Shown here piece by piece: positions 51,856 through 60,968 of a stretch of 64,000 bases of DNA (the first letter of the stretch is position 1; each line of letters starts with the position of its first letter). The notes beneath the pieces are model-generated. The model was not told the origin of the DNA and did no database searches. It was given only the letters and a program-made list of their open reading frames with translations. The stretch is from JAJFFW01 sp965263375 (lineage in GTDB: Bacteria; Pseudomonadota; Alphaproteobacteria; Caulobacterales; Parvularculaceae), in assembly GCA_965263375.1 (NCBI GenBank), contig OZ253669.1:1860001-1924000 (forward strand). Reading direction: 5' to 3'. Made by a program: the position numbers and the translations under genes.

Positions 51856-52338
51856 TTAAATCCAACGGCGAACAGATTTTTTGTAAGCCTGAAATTCCTC
51901 GCCAAAGCGATCTTCTAAATACCGCTCCTCTGGTTTGATCACGAAGAAATGGAATAAAACGCCCGCAATAGCGGAGGTCACAATTATCCAGATATTGGAG
52001 GTCGTGATCGCAAACCCAACGCCAAATAGCATCATTGCGAGATAAACGGGATTGCGAGAAAACCCGTAAACGCCTTTTGTAAAAAGCTGTTGAGATGGCG
52101 TCGTTGTCTTCAAGGTTTCCCCGCCGGCGGCAAAAGCCATAATGGCGGCGCTAAAAATCGCCATGGCGACTAATATTAAAAGCCCGCCAAATCCTTCTGC
52201 AAAAGCGCGCGGCAACGCTAAACGCCCGCCAAAGAAAAGGCGCAAAATATAACCAGAAGTCAAGGCAATTAAAAATACCGTCGGCGGATGAACCAAAGTT
52301 TGTGGACGATCTTCAAAAAGGCCTTGTGTACCACTCAT
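51856..52338 (-). CDS. Integral-membrane methyltransferase-like protein (PEMT/ICMT family)
   Basis: 160 residues with about four membrane spans. The C-terminal signature of isoprenylcysteine methyltransferase-like proteins is clear: GVYGFSRNPVYLAMMLFGVGF and EERYLEDRFGEEFQAYKKSVRRWI. Uses S-adenosylmethionine in the family; substrate here unknown. Ends 25 bases before smpB starts? It lies downstream of smpB on the same strand, so may be co-transcribed. Confidence 0.82.
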   Translation of the reverse strand: MSGTQGLFEDRPQTLVHPPTVFLIALTSGYILRLFFGGRLALPRAFAEGFGGLLILVAMAIFSAAIMAFAAGGETLKTTTPSQQLFTKGVYGFSRNPVYLAMMLFGVGFAITTSNIWIIVTSAIAGVLFHFFVIKPEERYLEDRFGEEFQAYKKSVRRWI

Positions 52339-52363
52339 GTCTCACCCCTTGATTGATATGACC

Positions 52364-52837
52364 CTATCCGCGGTCGCGTAATAGACGCTGTTTTTGCCGA
52401 TTCCAATCACGCTGTTTAACGGTGTCGCGCTTGTCATGGGCCTTTTTACCCGCCGCAAGACCTATCTCAAGCTTGGCCATGCCACGATCGTTAAAATAGA
52501 GCCTTAAAGGGACAATCGTGTAGCCTTTGCGCTCCACCGCGCCGATTAGTTTTGCAATCTCACGCGCTTTCAACAGAAGCTTGCGCGATCTTTTCGGCGC
52601 ATGGTTTTGCCGATTGCCCGCCGAATATTCTGGAATATTAGCGTTGATCAGATAAATTCCGTCGTCTTCTGGCGAGGCGTAAGCTTCCGCGATATTAGCT
52701 TGACCTTCACGCAGGGCCTTAACCTCAGTCCCATGCAGAACTAAGCCAGCCTCAAACACTTCTTCAATTGAATAGTCGCGCCGCGCTCGCCGATTTTCAG
52801 CGACATTTTTCGGTGCGACTTTATTTCCTGGGGCCAT
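52364..52837 (-). CDS. smpB: SsrA-binding protein SmpB
   Basis: 157 residues. KVAPKNVAENRRARRDYSIEE start, FEAGLVLHGTEVKALREG, RDR ending in KAHDKRDTVKQRDWNRQ, the basic tail of SmpB. Binds tmRNA for rescue of stalled ribosomes. Its start overlaps the dapA stop by one base, the usual alphaproteobacterial dapA-smpB order. Confidence 0.95.
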   Translation of the reverse strand: MAPGNKVAPKNVAENRRARRDYSIEEVFEAGLVLHGTEVKALREGQANIAEAYASPEDDGIYLINANIPEYSAGNRQNHAPKRSRKLLLKAREIAKLIGAVERKGYTIVPLRLYFNDRGMAKLEIGLAAGKKAHDKRDTVKQRDWNRQKQRLLRDRG

Positions 52838-53718
52838 TAGCCAAATAGCGATAGGCTCTCTAAAACCTTCCGCACCCTTTCTTTAACCGCGTCACCCGGC
52901 GGCACGAGGGGCAGCCTTAGCTCATCAGAGCAAAGCCCAAGCAACGACATCGCGTATTTTACCGGTGCTGGGTTGATGTCTGCAAAAATTGCGTCGTGAA
53001 GCGGGGTTAGCCGATCTTGATAATCACACGCTTTGTCATAATCACCATCAAGACAGGCTGTTTGCATTTGGGAGCAAAGGTCAGGAACGATATTAGCTGT
53101 CACCCCGATACAGCCTTTACCACCCATGGCGTTAAATCCGACCGCGGTGATATCTTCGCCCGAAAGTTGAACAAAATCGTCACTGCATGCAAGGCGTTGC
53201 AAAGCCACCCGCGCAAGGTCGCCAGTTGCGTCCTTAACGCCAATGATACGGTCTAGCTCACTAAGGCGCGCCAACGTATCAACGGACATGCCGGTCACTG
53301 TTCGTCCAGGCACATTGTAAAGGACAATTGGTAATTCTGTCGCATCGTGAACAGCTGTAAAGTGAGCAAGCAAACCTTCCTGGTTTGGCTTGTTGTAATA
53401 TCCCGTCACGGTCAGCAAAGCATCCGCGCCAGCGTCTTGAGCAAAACGGGCGAGTTCGATCGATTCTCTAGTGGCGTTCGACCCTGCGCCAGCAATAACC
53501 GGAACGCGTTTATCAGCCGCCTCAACACACAATTCGATAAGACGCATATGCTCCTTATGAGACAATGTCGCTGATTCTCCTGTCGTCCCGACCGGAACAA
53601 CGCCGTGAATACCCGCTTCGATTTGTCTGTTAACCAGGTTTTGATACTGGTCCTCGGCGATCTCACCGTTTTGAAACGGCGTAATGAGTGCGGTGATCGC
53701 CCCGTTTATTTGTGTCAT
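52837..53718 (-). CDS. dapA: 4-hydroxy-tetrahydrodipicolinate synthase
   Basis: 293 residues. TIM barrel aldolase with GTTGESATL, catalytic Tyr134 in IVLYNVPGRT and Schiff-base Lys162 in IIGVKDATG. First committed step of the lysine/diaminopimelate branch, joining pyruvate and aspartate semialdehyde. Divergent from the lytic transglycosylase gene; the 140-base gap should hold both promoters. Confidence 0.96.
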   Translation of the reverse strand: MTQINGAITALITPFQNGEIAEDQYQNLVNRQIEAGIHGVVPVGTTGESATLSHKEHMRLIELCVEAADKRVPVIAGAGSNATRESIELARFAQDAGADALLTVTGYYNKPNQEGLLAHFTAVHDATELPIVLYNVPGRTVTGMSVDTLARLSELDRIIGVKDATGDLARVALQRLACSDDFVQLSGEDITAVGFNAMGGKGCIGVTANIVPDLCSQMQTACLDGDYDKACDYQDRLTPLHDAIFADINPAPVKYAMSLLGLCSDELRLPLVPPGDAVKERVRKVLESLSLFG

Positions 53719-53859
53719 GTCAACTTGGCCTTATTTTTGATGGTCAAAGATCGATAATTTGGAGTACCGACTTTCAATCATTGCATTTCGAGTTTCATCA
53801 AAATGGGTTAGGTTAAAGCGCCAAATACGCTTTTACGCTAGTAGGGAAATGAATATTTC

Positions 53860-56637
53860 ATGAGTCTTGTCAGCGCCAGCATGCGTCGTATTTTTCTATT
53901 CGTTACGCTTTTCCTCCTGATTTCAGTTCCTTATGCAGCGAATGCGGCGCCGACGCCGCGGATAAAGCCGCCAGCACCTGGTCCGATCTATTTAACGCGG
54001 ATCGATCAAGCACGCCTAGATAGCCTGATAAAGGCGATTAAAAAACGGCAATATTCCGCCGCTCGCGCCCAAATTGAGACAATTAGCGATCCTATCGCGC
54101 GCAGCCTTGGCGCTTGGTTCTACTATTATGCAGAAGATCCAAATGTCTCGATCAAGGATGCCGATTTGTTTTTGGACTTGCATGCCGACTGGCCTGCGAT
54201 TTCACGCATATCCCGTCATGTTGAACTGCGTTTAAAGGACGAGACGCCAGTAAATCAAGTCCTTGCGCTTTTTAAAACGCGCGATCCTGTTACCGGCCGC
54301 GGTAAGCTGCACTTAACGCGCGCCTTACAAGCCACGGGCAACAAAGAAGCGGCGCAAATTCAATTACGCGACGCCTGGGTGAATTTCTCTTTTACCTTAA
54401 AAGATGAAAAGCGTCTTTTGTCACGTTATAGCGCATGGCTAAGACCTGAAGATCACGCCGCACGAGTAGACCGCTTATTGTGGGGACGCGAGGTCACAAA
54501 CGCACGCCGTGTCTTTCCGTATTTAGATTCAATTAAGCGCCGTCAAGCAGCAGCGCGCGCGAACCTTCTTATGCAAGCCTCTGGCGCTGCGGCCCAATAT
54601 GACGGCATGAATGAAAGCGACCGACGTGATGCAGGTGTTATGCACGCTGCGGTCCGTCATTTCCGGCGTCGCGGCGAAGAAGCCCGAGCCGTCGCAATTG
54701 CACGCCAAGCACCACCATCACCGACTTTGCTGCGCAACCCTTCAAGGTGGTGGGAAGAACGCCAATTGTTGATGCGTTGGGCTATCCGAGAAAAGCGTTA
54801 TGAAGACGCTTACGCAATGGCGTCTGGTCATGGGCTCGAGCCAAGCACCCAGTTTTCCGAAGCTGAATTTAATGCCGGTTGGCTTGCGTTGCGCTATCTC
54901 GGCGCGCCCGACCGCGCAGCTGTTCATTTCAAAGCTTTAATCGCCAATGTCACGGCGCCGATCTCTCTGGCCCGCGGATTTTATTGGCTGGGGCGCGCGA
55001 CGGAGGAAAAAGGCGACTTTGATCTGGCGCGCTTTTATTATGAAAAAGCATCGGCGCATGTTTACACTTTTTATGGCCAGCTTGCGGCTGAAAAAATTGG
55101 CGGCCCCGCCGTCGCGCAACCCTTTGGCGCCACGCCGCCGCCAAGTACCGAAGAGGTCATCAGCTTTGCTTCAAGGCCTTTAGTGCGTGCCCTTCAAATG
55201 TTGTCAGAGTTGGACCACGCCCGCGGATTTCTTATCTTCGCCTATCACGTTGACGACCGTCTCGAGACGCCGGGGGAATATCTTCAACTGGCTGAGCTCG
55301 CCAATGGTCAGAACTCTCCACATATCACGGTGCGCGCAGGCAAGGTCGCGGTTCGGCGCAATGCATTCGCGCCTGAAGTTTCCTACCCAACGATTTTTGT
55401 GCCTGACGAGGCGAAAAGCTTTGCACCGGCCGAGGTGATTTTAGGGATCTCCCGGCAGGAATCAGAATTTAATCCTCGCGCTTATTCTCGCGCCGGCGCC
55501 CGCGGCATGATGCAGCTTATTCCATCAACGGCGCAAATTACGGCGCGCAAAGAGGGCTTTACATATTCACGCTCTGCGCTGCTAAATGATCCAATGTACA
55601 ATATGCTGCTTGGCTCGGCGCATGTCTCGCATCTTTTTGAACGCTTTAACGGGTCATGGATTATGACCTTTGCGGCTTACAATGCTGGTCCCCACCGCGT
55701 ATCGCGTTGGATACGAGATTACGGCGATCCGCGCGATCCGAATGTCGACCCGATTGATTGGGCGGAATCGATCCCCTTTTCCGAGACACGCAACTATGTC
55801 CAACGGGTGATGGAGAATGCGCAGATTTATCGCGGCCTATTTGAGCAATCGCCGATTCCAGGCCGTCTCGCCTTTGATCTTGAACGCGGCGGATCAAATG
55901 GTCGGGCGGGCGCCATTCCGGGCGCGCCGCGAATAGCAAACTCTCTTGCGCCTCTTCCACCGCGTACGCAACAATTTGCTGATGCTGCTTCCTTTCTGCC
56001 AAATGAAGCGGATGTTTTATTCGCGCAGCCAGAAACGAGCGCGCCCAATTCTCAGCCTTTAACCACGCCATCTTCTGACGCGATTGAGGGAGATGAAATT
56101 AATACGCGGGAAATTGATCCGTCCACCGCACCGACGCTTTCAACGCCGAGCCGGAATTCACCTCAAAAATCTCTTAAGAAAAATGGCGCTGTAAAATCGC
56201 GCACCACAGACAAGGCGAAACGCGAAAAGCTAAGCCCTCAGATTTCCGCTCCAAGTCAAACGACGCCTGGTGTTGACACCCCTCAAAAGGTGACAAGCGA
56301 CGACCTTAACGCACTGCAAAGGGCCATTCTCACGGAAGTGAAAACCTCCGGTGAAACTCAAACTGACGGCCTATCAGCTGCACCATCAAGCGTAACAGAC
56401 GCCTCACCCCAGTCACACGAAGAGATTGTGATGATGGCGCCTTTAACATCGCTAGAACCTGCCGCCACGACGCTTAGCCAAGAGGCAGCGCCAATTACAG
56501 GATCAGGTGTAGGCGTCGACGAAAACTGCGAGACGTATCATGATTACATCGTGCGCACCCACCAAGATGAAGCCTCAGCGGCGGACCTAAATTCAGCAGC
56601 CCTCGCAGAATTAAGGGGCGGCGGCAAAGGCTGTTAG
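53860..56637 (+). CDS. Soluble lytic transglycosylase with long C-terminal tail
   Basis: 925 residues. Signal peptide (IFLFVTLFLLISVPYAANA), alpha-helical superhelix of TPR-like repeats (about residues 50-490), then the SLT catalytic domain: ILGISRQESEFNPRAYSRAG (catalytic Glu), GMMQLIPSTAQ, FAAYNAGPHRVSRWI. Cuts peptidoglycan in the periplasm. Beyond residue about 660 lies a tail of some 260 residues rich in Pro, Ser and Thr, ending with two cysteines (NCETYH and GKGC). Most relatives are about 650-700 residues. The usual dapA-slt neighbourhood is kept. Confidence 0.92.
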   Translation: MSLVSASMRRIFLFVTLFLLISVPYAANAAPTPRIKPPAPGPIYLTRIDQARLDSLIKAIKKRQYSAARAQIETISDPIARSLGAWFYYYAEDPNVSIKDADLFLDLHADWPAISRISRHVELRLKDETPVNQVLALFKTRDPVTGRGKLHLTRALQATGNKEAAQIQLRDAWVNFSFTLKDEKRLLSRYSAWLRPEDHAARVDRLLWGREVTNARRVFPYLDSIKRRQAAARANLLMQASGAAAQYDGMNESDRRDAGVMHAAVRHFRRRGEEARAVAIARQAPPSPTLLRNPSRWWEERQLLMRWAIREKRYEDAYAMASGHGLEPSTQFSEAEFNAGWLALRYLGAPDRAAVHFKALIANVTAPISLARGFYWLGRATEEKGDFDLARFYYEKASAHVYTFYGQLAAEKIGGPAVAQPFGATPPPSTEEVISFASRPLVRALQMLSELDHARGFLIFAYHVDDRLETPGEYLQLAELANGQNSPHITVRAGKVAVRRNAFAPEVSYPTIFVPDEAKSFAPAEVILGISRQESEFNPRAYSRAGARGMMQLIPSTAQITARKEGFTYSRSALLNDPMYNMLLGSAHVSHLFERFNGSWIMTFAAYNAGPHRVSRWIRDYGDPRDPNVDPIDWAESIPFSETRNYVQRVMENAQIYRGLFEQSPIPGRLAFDLERGGSNGRAGAIPGAPRIANSLAPLPPRTQQFADAASFLPNEADVLFAQPETSAPNSQPLTTPSSDAIEGDEINTREIDPSTAPTLSTPSRNSPQKSLKKNGAVKSRTTDKAKREKLSPQISAPSQTTPGVDTPQKVTSDDLNALQRAILTEVKTSGETQTDGLSAAPSSVTDASPQSHEEIVMMAPLTSLEPAATTLSQEAAPITGSGVGVDENCETYHDYIVRTHQDEASAADLNSAALAELRGGGKGC

Positions 56638-56647
56638 TTGGTAATAG

Positions 56648-57922
56648 CTATTCGCGGGGCAGCGTTGCTAAACGTTGGTGCTGGCGTTCGACGTAAGACG
56701 CTTTTATCTGATCCTTCGCGCGCAACGCCTCATCTAATTCCACCAGGCTTTCTACCGTGGCAAGGGTAAACCCCCGCGCTGGCGCGCTTGTCAGCCAAGG
56801 CCCAATAACATCGATCGTGTCTTTTCTTGGGTGACAAATCGCAACGGCGTAACCGGTTTTAACTGCGATTTTTTCAACCAATTGCAACTGCTTATAGACC
56901 GTTTCGCGATCAAGGTCGGGGTCTAAAAAAACATCCCTTGAAAAAACCTGAGCGTCTATCTCTCGGCCTGCTTTAACAGCTGTGCTTTTGGCAATGGTGC
57001 GCGAATCCAAAAAGAACAATCCCTGCTGCTTTAAGACTGAAAGCACGGTCTTCATTGCCGCAAGATCTTGGGTAAAGGCGGACCCCATATGGTTGTTCAC
57101 GCCAATATAACCGCTGAACCGATTTAAGTTCCAATTGAGCGTATCCAGAAGCGCTGTCCCGGACATATTGCGTTGAAGGCTCATTGGACCAGGGTCTTGA
57201 GGGCCGATTGGCTCCATCGGCAAATGAAGTAAGACACTATCACCGCGGGCTCTGGCGCGCATTGCCATTGCATCAAGCCCCTCCGCATACGGCAAAAAAG
57301 ACAGTGTAACTGGCCCCGGAAGACCCATGATTGTTTCAAAAGCTTTTTTGTCTGGCCCCATATCGTCAAAAACGATGATGATCTTAGGTTGCTCGGCTTT
57401 TTGAACCGCTGGCGGGACCGGCGCTTCCGCCTTCCCCTTTTTCGGTTCTTCCAGTGGCTTTAGTCTTTCATCCCCACTTAAAGCGCTGACATAACGCGCG
57501 CGGGCTGCATAAGCGGCGGCGGGCCCGCTCAGCGGCGCACCCTCGCGAAGGGCGGGCTTTTCCAGTCCAAAACGAGCGGCATCAACCTGCGCGCCCTGTC
57601 CGCCAAGGTAAACACCAAAAGCGCCGACCATTACTCCTGCGACCGCCATGGCGACGCCTGCAAAAAAACCCGCGACCCGTTCCCTTTTGTCTTTTGGGCT
57701 TTCCCATGCATCCCAAACGCGGGCGTTTGTTATCCTAGCCTGTTGAGTCGGCGCGCGTTTGGCCTTCCTCGCACTCTTAGGCCTGCCGTCTACCCAGCCT
57801 AATATATTGCGCAGAACATCGCCTCGCGAGTTGCGCCGGGCCCTACGACGTTTGTTTCGCTTTCCCTGAAACACCGAGCGGCAAAAACGTTCCAATATTT
57901 CAATCTGTTCTGGCATGCCCAA
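56648..57922 (-). CDS. Divergent polysaccharide deacetylase
   Basis: 424 residues. A basic N-terminus, one membrane span (VAGFFAGVAMAVAGVMVGAFG, near residue 90), a linker, then a polysaccharide deacetylase domain of the divergent type: IIVFDDMG, LSFLPYAEGL, LHLPMEP, NNHMGSAFT, AICHPRKDTI. Anchored to the inner membrane and facing the periplasm. Substrate unknown; members are often found beside cell-wall genes, as here next to a lytic transglycosylase. Convergent with it, with 10 bases between stop codons. Confidence 0.86.
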   Translation of the reverse strand: MGMPEQIEILERFCRSVFQGKRNKRRRARRNSRGDVLRNILGWVDGRPKSARKAKRAPTQQARITNARVWDAWESPKDKRERVAGFFAGVAMAVAGVMVGAFGVYLGGQGAQVDAARFGLEKPALREGAPLSGPAAAYAARARYVSALSGDERLKPLEEPKKGKAEAPVPPAVQKAEQPKIIIVFDDMGPDKKAFETIMGLPGPVTLSFLPYAEGLDAMAMRARARGDSVLLHLPMEPIGPQDPGPMSLQRNMSGTALLDTLNWNLNRFSGYIGVNNHMGSAFTQDLAAMKTVLSVLKQQGLFFLDSRTIAKSTAVKAGREIDAQVFSRDVFLDPDLDRETVYKQLQLVEKIAVKTGYAVAICHPRKDTIDVIGPWLTSAPARGFTLATVESLVELDEALRAKDQIKASYVERQHQRLATLPRE

Positions 57923-58074
57923 TCTTTTATAAGTCTTATTGCAAGCCGCTTATCTTTGGGTATGGTGCCCTTTGGACAAAGACAGCGTCGTTGTTCGTCA
58001 AATTTTCATGATTCGAAGCGCATGCGGCGGGGCATTCCAAAGTTTGCAGCGTCAAATTAATAAAGGTTTCCCCA

Positions 58075-59142
58075 ATGACTGCTTTTCGTCCGTTCATTCA
58101 GATCGCTTCAAGCGGCCGCGCCTTAAACGCCGCAGAGATGCAGGACGCAATGGGCCTATTATTAAAGGGCGAGGCAAGCGATATCGAAGCAGCGGGCTTT
58201 TTAATGGCTTTACGGGCGCGCGGTGAAACTGTCGAAGAAATTGTAGCCGCCGCGACTGTCATGCGCGATATGGCTGTCCCTGTCGACGCGCCCGATAGCG
58301 CAGTGGACACCTGTGGCACTGGCGGAGACGGCGCTGGGACCTACAATATCTCAACCGCCGCCGCGTTAGTTGCGGCTGGCGCCGGGGTTCCGGTCGCTAA
58401 GCATGGCAATAAAGCCGCAAGCTCAAAATCCGGATCGTCGGATGTATTGGCGGCTCTTGGCGTTAATCTACACGCAAAACCAGCACAGATTGCCCGCTGT
58501 ATTGATGAGGCGAATGTCGGCTTCATGTTTGCGCCAGCCCATCATGCTGCGGTCGCAAATGTTGCGCCGGTTCGCACCGCTCTGGGGGTTAGGACGCTAT
58601 TTAACCTGCTCGGGCCTTTATCGAACCCTGCCCGTGCCAAAAGACAGGTTATGGGGGTTTTTGATAAAAGCTTAGTTGCTCCCCTCGCGAATACGCTCCT
58701 TAAATTGGGGTCAACAAGAGCCTGGGTCGTGCACGGATCAGATGGGTTGGATGAACTTACCACCACTGGGGAAAGCTTTGTGGCTGAAGTGAAAGATGGC
58801 GCCGTGACAACCTTTACAATATCGCCGCAAGACGCTGGTTTGCCACTCGCTGAAGCACAAGCGCTGGTCGGCGGCGCCCCTGATGAAAATGGTGAAGCCA
58901 TTCGCGCGCTGCTAGACGGCGGCGCAATACGCGCAGACCTTGCCGCTTATCGTGACATTGTCGTTTTAAACGCCGCTGCTGCGATCCTTGTTGGCGGCAA
59001 AGCACAAACCATATTAGAAGGCGCCCAGCTTGCCGTCGAAGCGATCGACAGCGGAAAAGCCAAAGCGGCCCTTAACGCGCTTGTTCTTCTTTCCAACGAA
59101 GAATTGGCCAACGAAGAATTGGCCAACGAAGAATTGGCTTAA
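58075..59142 (+). CDS. trpD: Anthranilate phosphoribosyltransferase
   Basis: 355 residues. Signature DTCGTGGDGAGTYNISTAAA (PRPP-binding), KHGNKAASSKSGSSDVLAALG and NLLGPLSNPA. Second step of tryptophan synthesis. The last 15 residues are NEELA repeated three times, encoded by exact 15-bp copies (59095-59139), an addition beyond the normal end. trpE and trpG are not adjacent; trpC follows after about 75 bases. Confidence 0.95.
   Translation: MTAFRPFIQIASSGRALNAAEMQDAMGLLLKGEASDIEAAGFLMALRARGETVEEIVAAATVMRDMAVPVDAPDSAVDTCGTGGDGAGTYNISTAAALVAAGAGVPVAKHGNKAASSKSGSSDVLAALGVNLHAKPAQIARCIDEANVGFMFAPAHHAAVANVAPVRTALGVRTLFNLLGPLSNPARAKRQVMGVFDKSLVAPLANTLLKLGSTRAWVVHGSDGLDELTTTGESFVAEVKDGAVTTFTISPQDAGLPLAEAQALVGGAPDENGEAIRALLDGGAIRADLAAYRDIVVLNAAAAILVGGKAQTILEGAQLAVEAIDSGKAKAALNALVLLSNEELANEELANEELA
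59095..59139 (+). repeat. Three tandem 15-bp repeats ending trpD
   Basis: Unit AACGAAGAATTGGCC, three copies (59095-59109, 59110-59124, 59125-59139), the last with one C-to-T change, directly before the TAA stop. Encodes NEELA x3, in frame. Confidence 0.9.
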
Positions 59143-59216
59143 TAGCTTTGGGCATTAACGATGGGCGTCAATCCTTGCTTATCTATGATAGAAAATTTGA
59201 TTAGGCTTTAGAGATC

Positions 59217-60020
59217 ATGACCATTCTGGATGACATTATTGCTTACAAAAAAGGAGAAGTGGCGGTCGCTAAAGCCAACACGCCGCTATCCTCTCTTGAC
59301 GCCTTAGCTCGCGATAACGCGCCGACGCGCGGCTTTTTAAACGCTCTTAAGCGCAAGGCCGAAAACGGTTTCGCGTTGATCGCGGAAATAAAAAAAGCAA
59401 GCCCATCAAAAGGTTTAATTCGCGAGGACTTTAAGCCAGCCGCCCTCGCCCAAGCTTATGAGGAAGGCGGCGCGGCCTGTCTGTCTGTTCTAACAGATAA
59501 ACCAAGCTTTAAAGGCGACCCTGATTATCTGCGCCAAGCTAGAGACGCCGCCACCTTGCCAGCCCTGCGCAAGGATTTCATGGTGGATACGTATCAAATG
59601 GCTGAGGCGCGCGCCTGGGGCGCAGACTGCGTTTTGCTCATTATGGCGTGCCTAGAACTTTCCCAAGCAAAAGAACTGGAGGCCGCCGCATTAGATTATG
59701 GGATGGATGTCTTGGTCGAATGCCATGACAAAAAGGAATTAGACCAGGCCCTGCATTTAAAAACAAAGCTCATTGGCGTAAACAACAGAAATCTCAAAAC
59801 TTTTGAGACCAAACTTAGTACAACTCATGAACTGAGCGTTGCACTGCCAGCCGGATATTTCCTCATCAGCGAAAGCGGCATTGCAAGCTATGATGATCTT
59901 AAAACCCTTAGCAATAGCGGCGCTAAAGGTTTTCTTGTGGGCGAAAGCCTGATGCGACAGACAGACGTCGCAGCCGCGACAAAGCTCCTGCTAAACGGGC
60001 CATCTAAACATTTGGCTTAA
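59217..60020 (+). CDS. trpC: Indole-3-glycerol-phosphate synthase
   Basis: 267 residues. TIM barrel with FALIAEIKKASPSKGLIREDF, LSVLTDKPSFKGDP, LPALRKDFMVDTYQ, GVNNRNLKTFET and SESGIAS, the canonical residues. Closes the indole ring in tryptophan synthesis. Follows trpD; moaC and moeA, which usually come next in alphaproteobacteria, are absent and lexA follows directly. Confidence 0.96.
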   Translation: MTILDDIIAYKKGEVAVAKANTPLSSLDALARDNAPTRGFLNALKRKAENGFALIAEIKKASPSKGLIREDFKPAALAQAYEEGGAACLSVLTDKPSFKGDPDYLRQARDAATLPALRKDFMVDTYQMAEARAWGADCVLLIMACLELSQAKELEAAALDYGMDVLVECHDKKELDQALHLKTKLIGVNNRNLKTFETKLSTTHELSVALPAGYFLISESGIASYDDLKTLSNSGAKGFLVGESLMRQTDVAAATKLLLNGPSKHLA

Positions 60021-60045
60021 ATACGCTTTTTAAAACTGAACCCGC

Positions 60046-60089
60046 TTGACGAACAGAAAGAACAAGAATAGAACGTTTTTGTTTTGTTC
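60046..60089 (+). promoter_or_regulatory. lexA promoter with SOS boxes
   Basis: -35 TTGACG at 60046-60051, 17-base spacer, -10 TAGAAC at 60069-60074. The alphaproteobacterial SOS box GAAC-N7-GAAC spans 60060-60074, covering the -10. A second, one-mismatch box in the opposite register (GTTT-N7-GTTC, 60075-60089) abuts it. The pattern implies LexA autorepression. The start codon is 170 bases downstream, so the leader is long. Confidence 0.8.
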
Positions 60090-60244
60090 TTACATTTGTT
60101 TTGGATGTGGAAACGGTCCCGTAGCACGCTAAGCCTAAGTAATATAGGCGTAATCAGTGCTCACCAATCTGGGATCAGTGTGGAAAAACGATCCACTGGC
60201 GGTTGCATTTTCACACCTCTAGGGATGACGAAAAGGCGGGTTAC

Positions 60245-60967
60245 ATGCTCACGGAAAAACAACAACAGCTATTGAGCTTTATCGACAAGCGCGTGACGGA
60301 TACCGGCGTTTCACCGTCGTTCGAGGAAATGAAGCAAGCCCTTGGGCTTAAATCTAAGTCGGGCATCCATCGCCTTATCACGGCCTTGGAAGAGCGCGGT
60401 TTCATCAGGCGCCTGCCCCATCGCGCCCGCGCCTTAGAAGTCGTTCGCCGCGCAAGTGACACGCCAAATGAGTCTTCAGTTCAACACGAGCAGACAGCGA
60501 ATCTCTCAGTAGTGACACCGGACTTCAAGGCAAAGCGCACATCTGGGGCGAGCCAACGGTCTTCCACGCAAGGGGTGGATGAAAATTCGGTGGAACTGCC
60601 CATTCTTGGCCGCATCGCAGCAGGCACGCCAATTGAGGCGATCCAGCATGAGGTTGATCGCTTCCCCGCCCCCCGCGCTTTTTTAGGCGGGGGCGAACAC
60701 TACGTTTTGGAAGTGCAAGGCGAATCGATGATCGAAGCGGGTATCCATGACGGAGATTTCGCAATTATTCAGCGCAAAGATGACGCCTCCACCGGCGACA
60801 TTGTCGTTGCGCTCGTCGATGGCGAAGAAGCAACCCTAAAGCGCTTGCGCAAAAAAGGCGCCTCTATCGCGTTGGAAGCGGCGAACCCAGCCTTTGAAAC
60901 CCGCATTTACGGCTCTGACCGGGTTTCAGTTCAAGGTCGACTTGTCGGATTGATGCGCCGTTATTAG
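60245..60967 (+). CDS. lexA: SOS response repressor LexA
   Basis: 240 residues. Winged helix (SFIDKRVTDTGVSPSFEEMKQALGLKSKSG) binding SOS boxes, and a serine-peptidase domain with cleavage site Ala126-Gly127 (GRIAAGTP), Ser161 (GESMIEAG) and Lys199 (ATLKRL). Cleaved itself in the presence of activated RecA, releasing SOS genes. ATG 60245 matches the standard MLTEKQ start. Its stop is two bases from that of the convergent comEC. Confidence 0.96.
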   Translation: MLTEKQQQLLSFIDKRVTDTGVSPSFEEMKQALGLKSKSGIHRLITALEERGFIRRLPHRARALEVVRRASDTPNESSVQHEQTANLSVVTPDFKAKRTSGASQRSSTQGVDENSVELPILGRIAAGTPIEAIQHEVDRFPAPRAFLGGGEHYVLEVQGESMIEAGIHDGDFAIIQRKDDASTGDIVVALVDGEEATLKRLRKKGASIALEAANPAFETRIYGSDRVSVQGRLVGLMRRY

Positions 60968-60968
60968 A

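Noticed and set aside
60084..60275. 63-codon frame upstream of lexA
   Set aside because: Non-protein-like composition; covers the lexA leader and start; no ribosome site.
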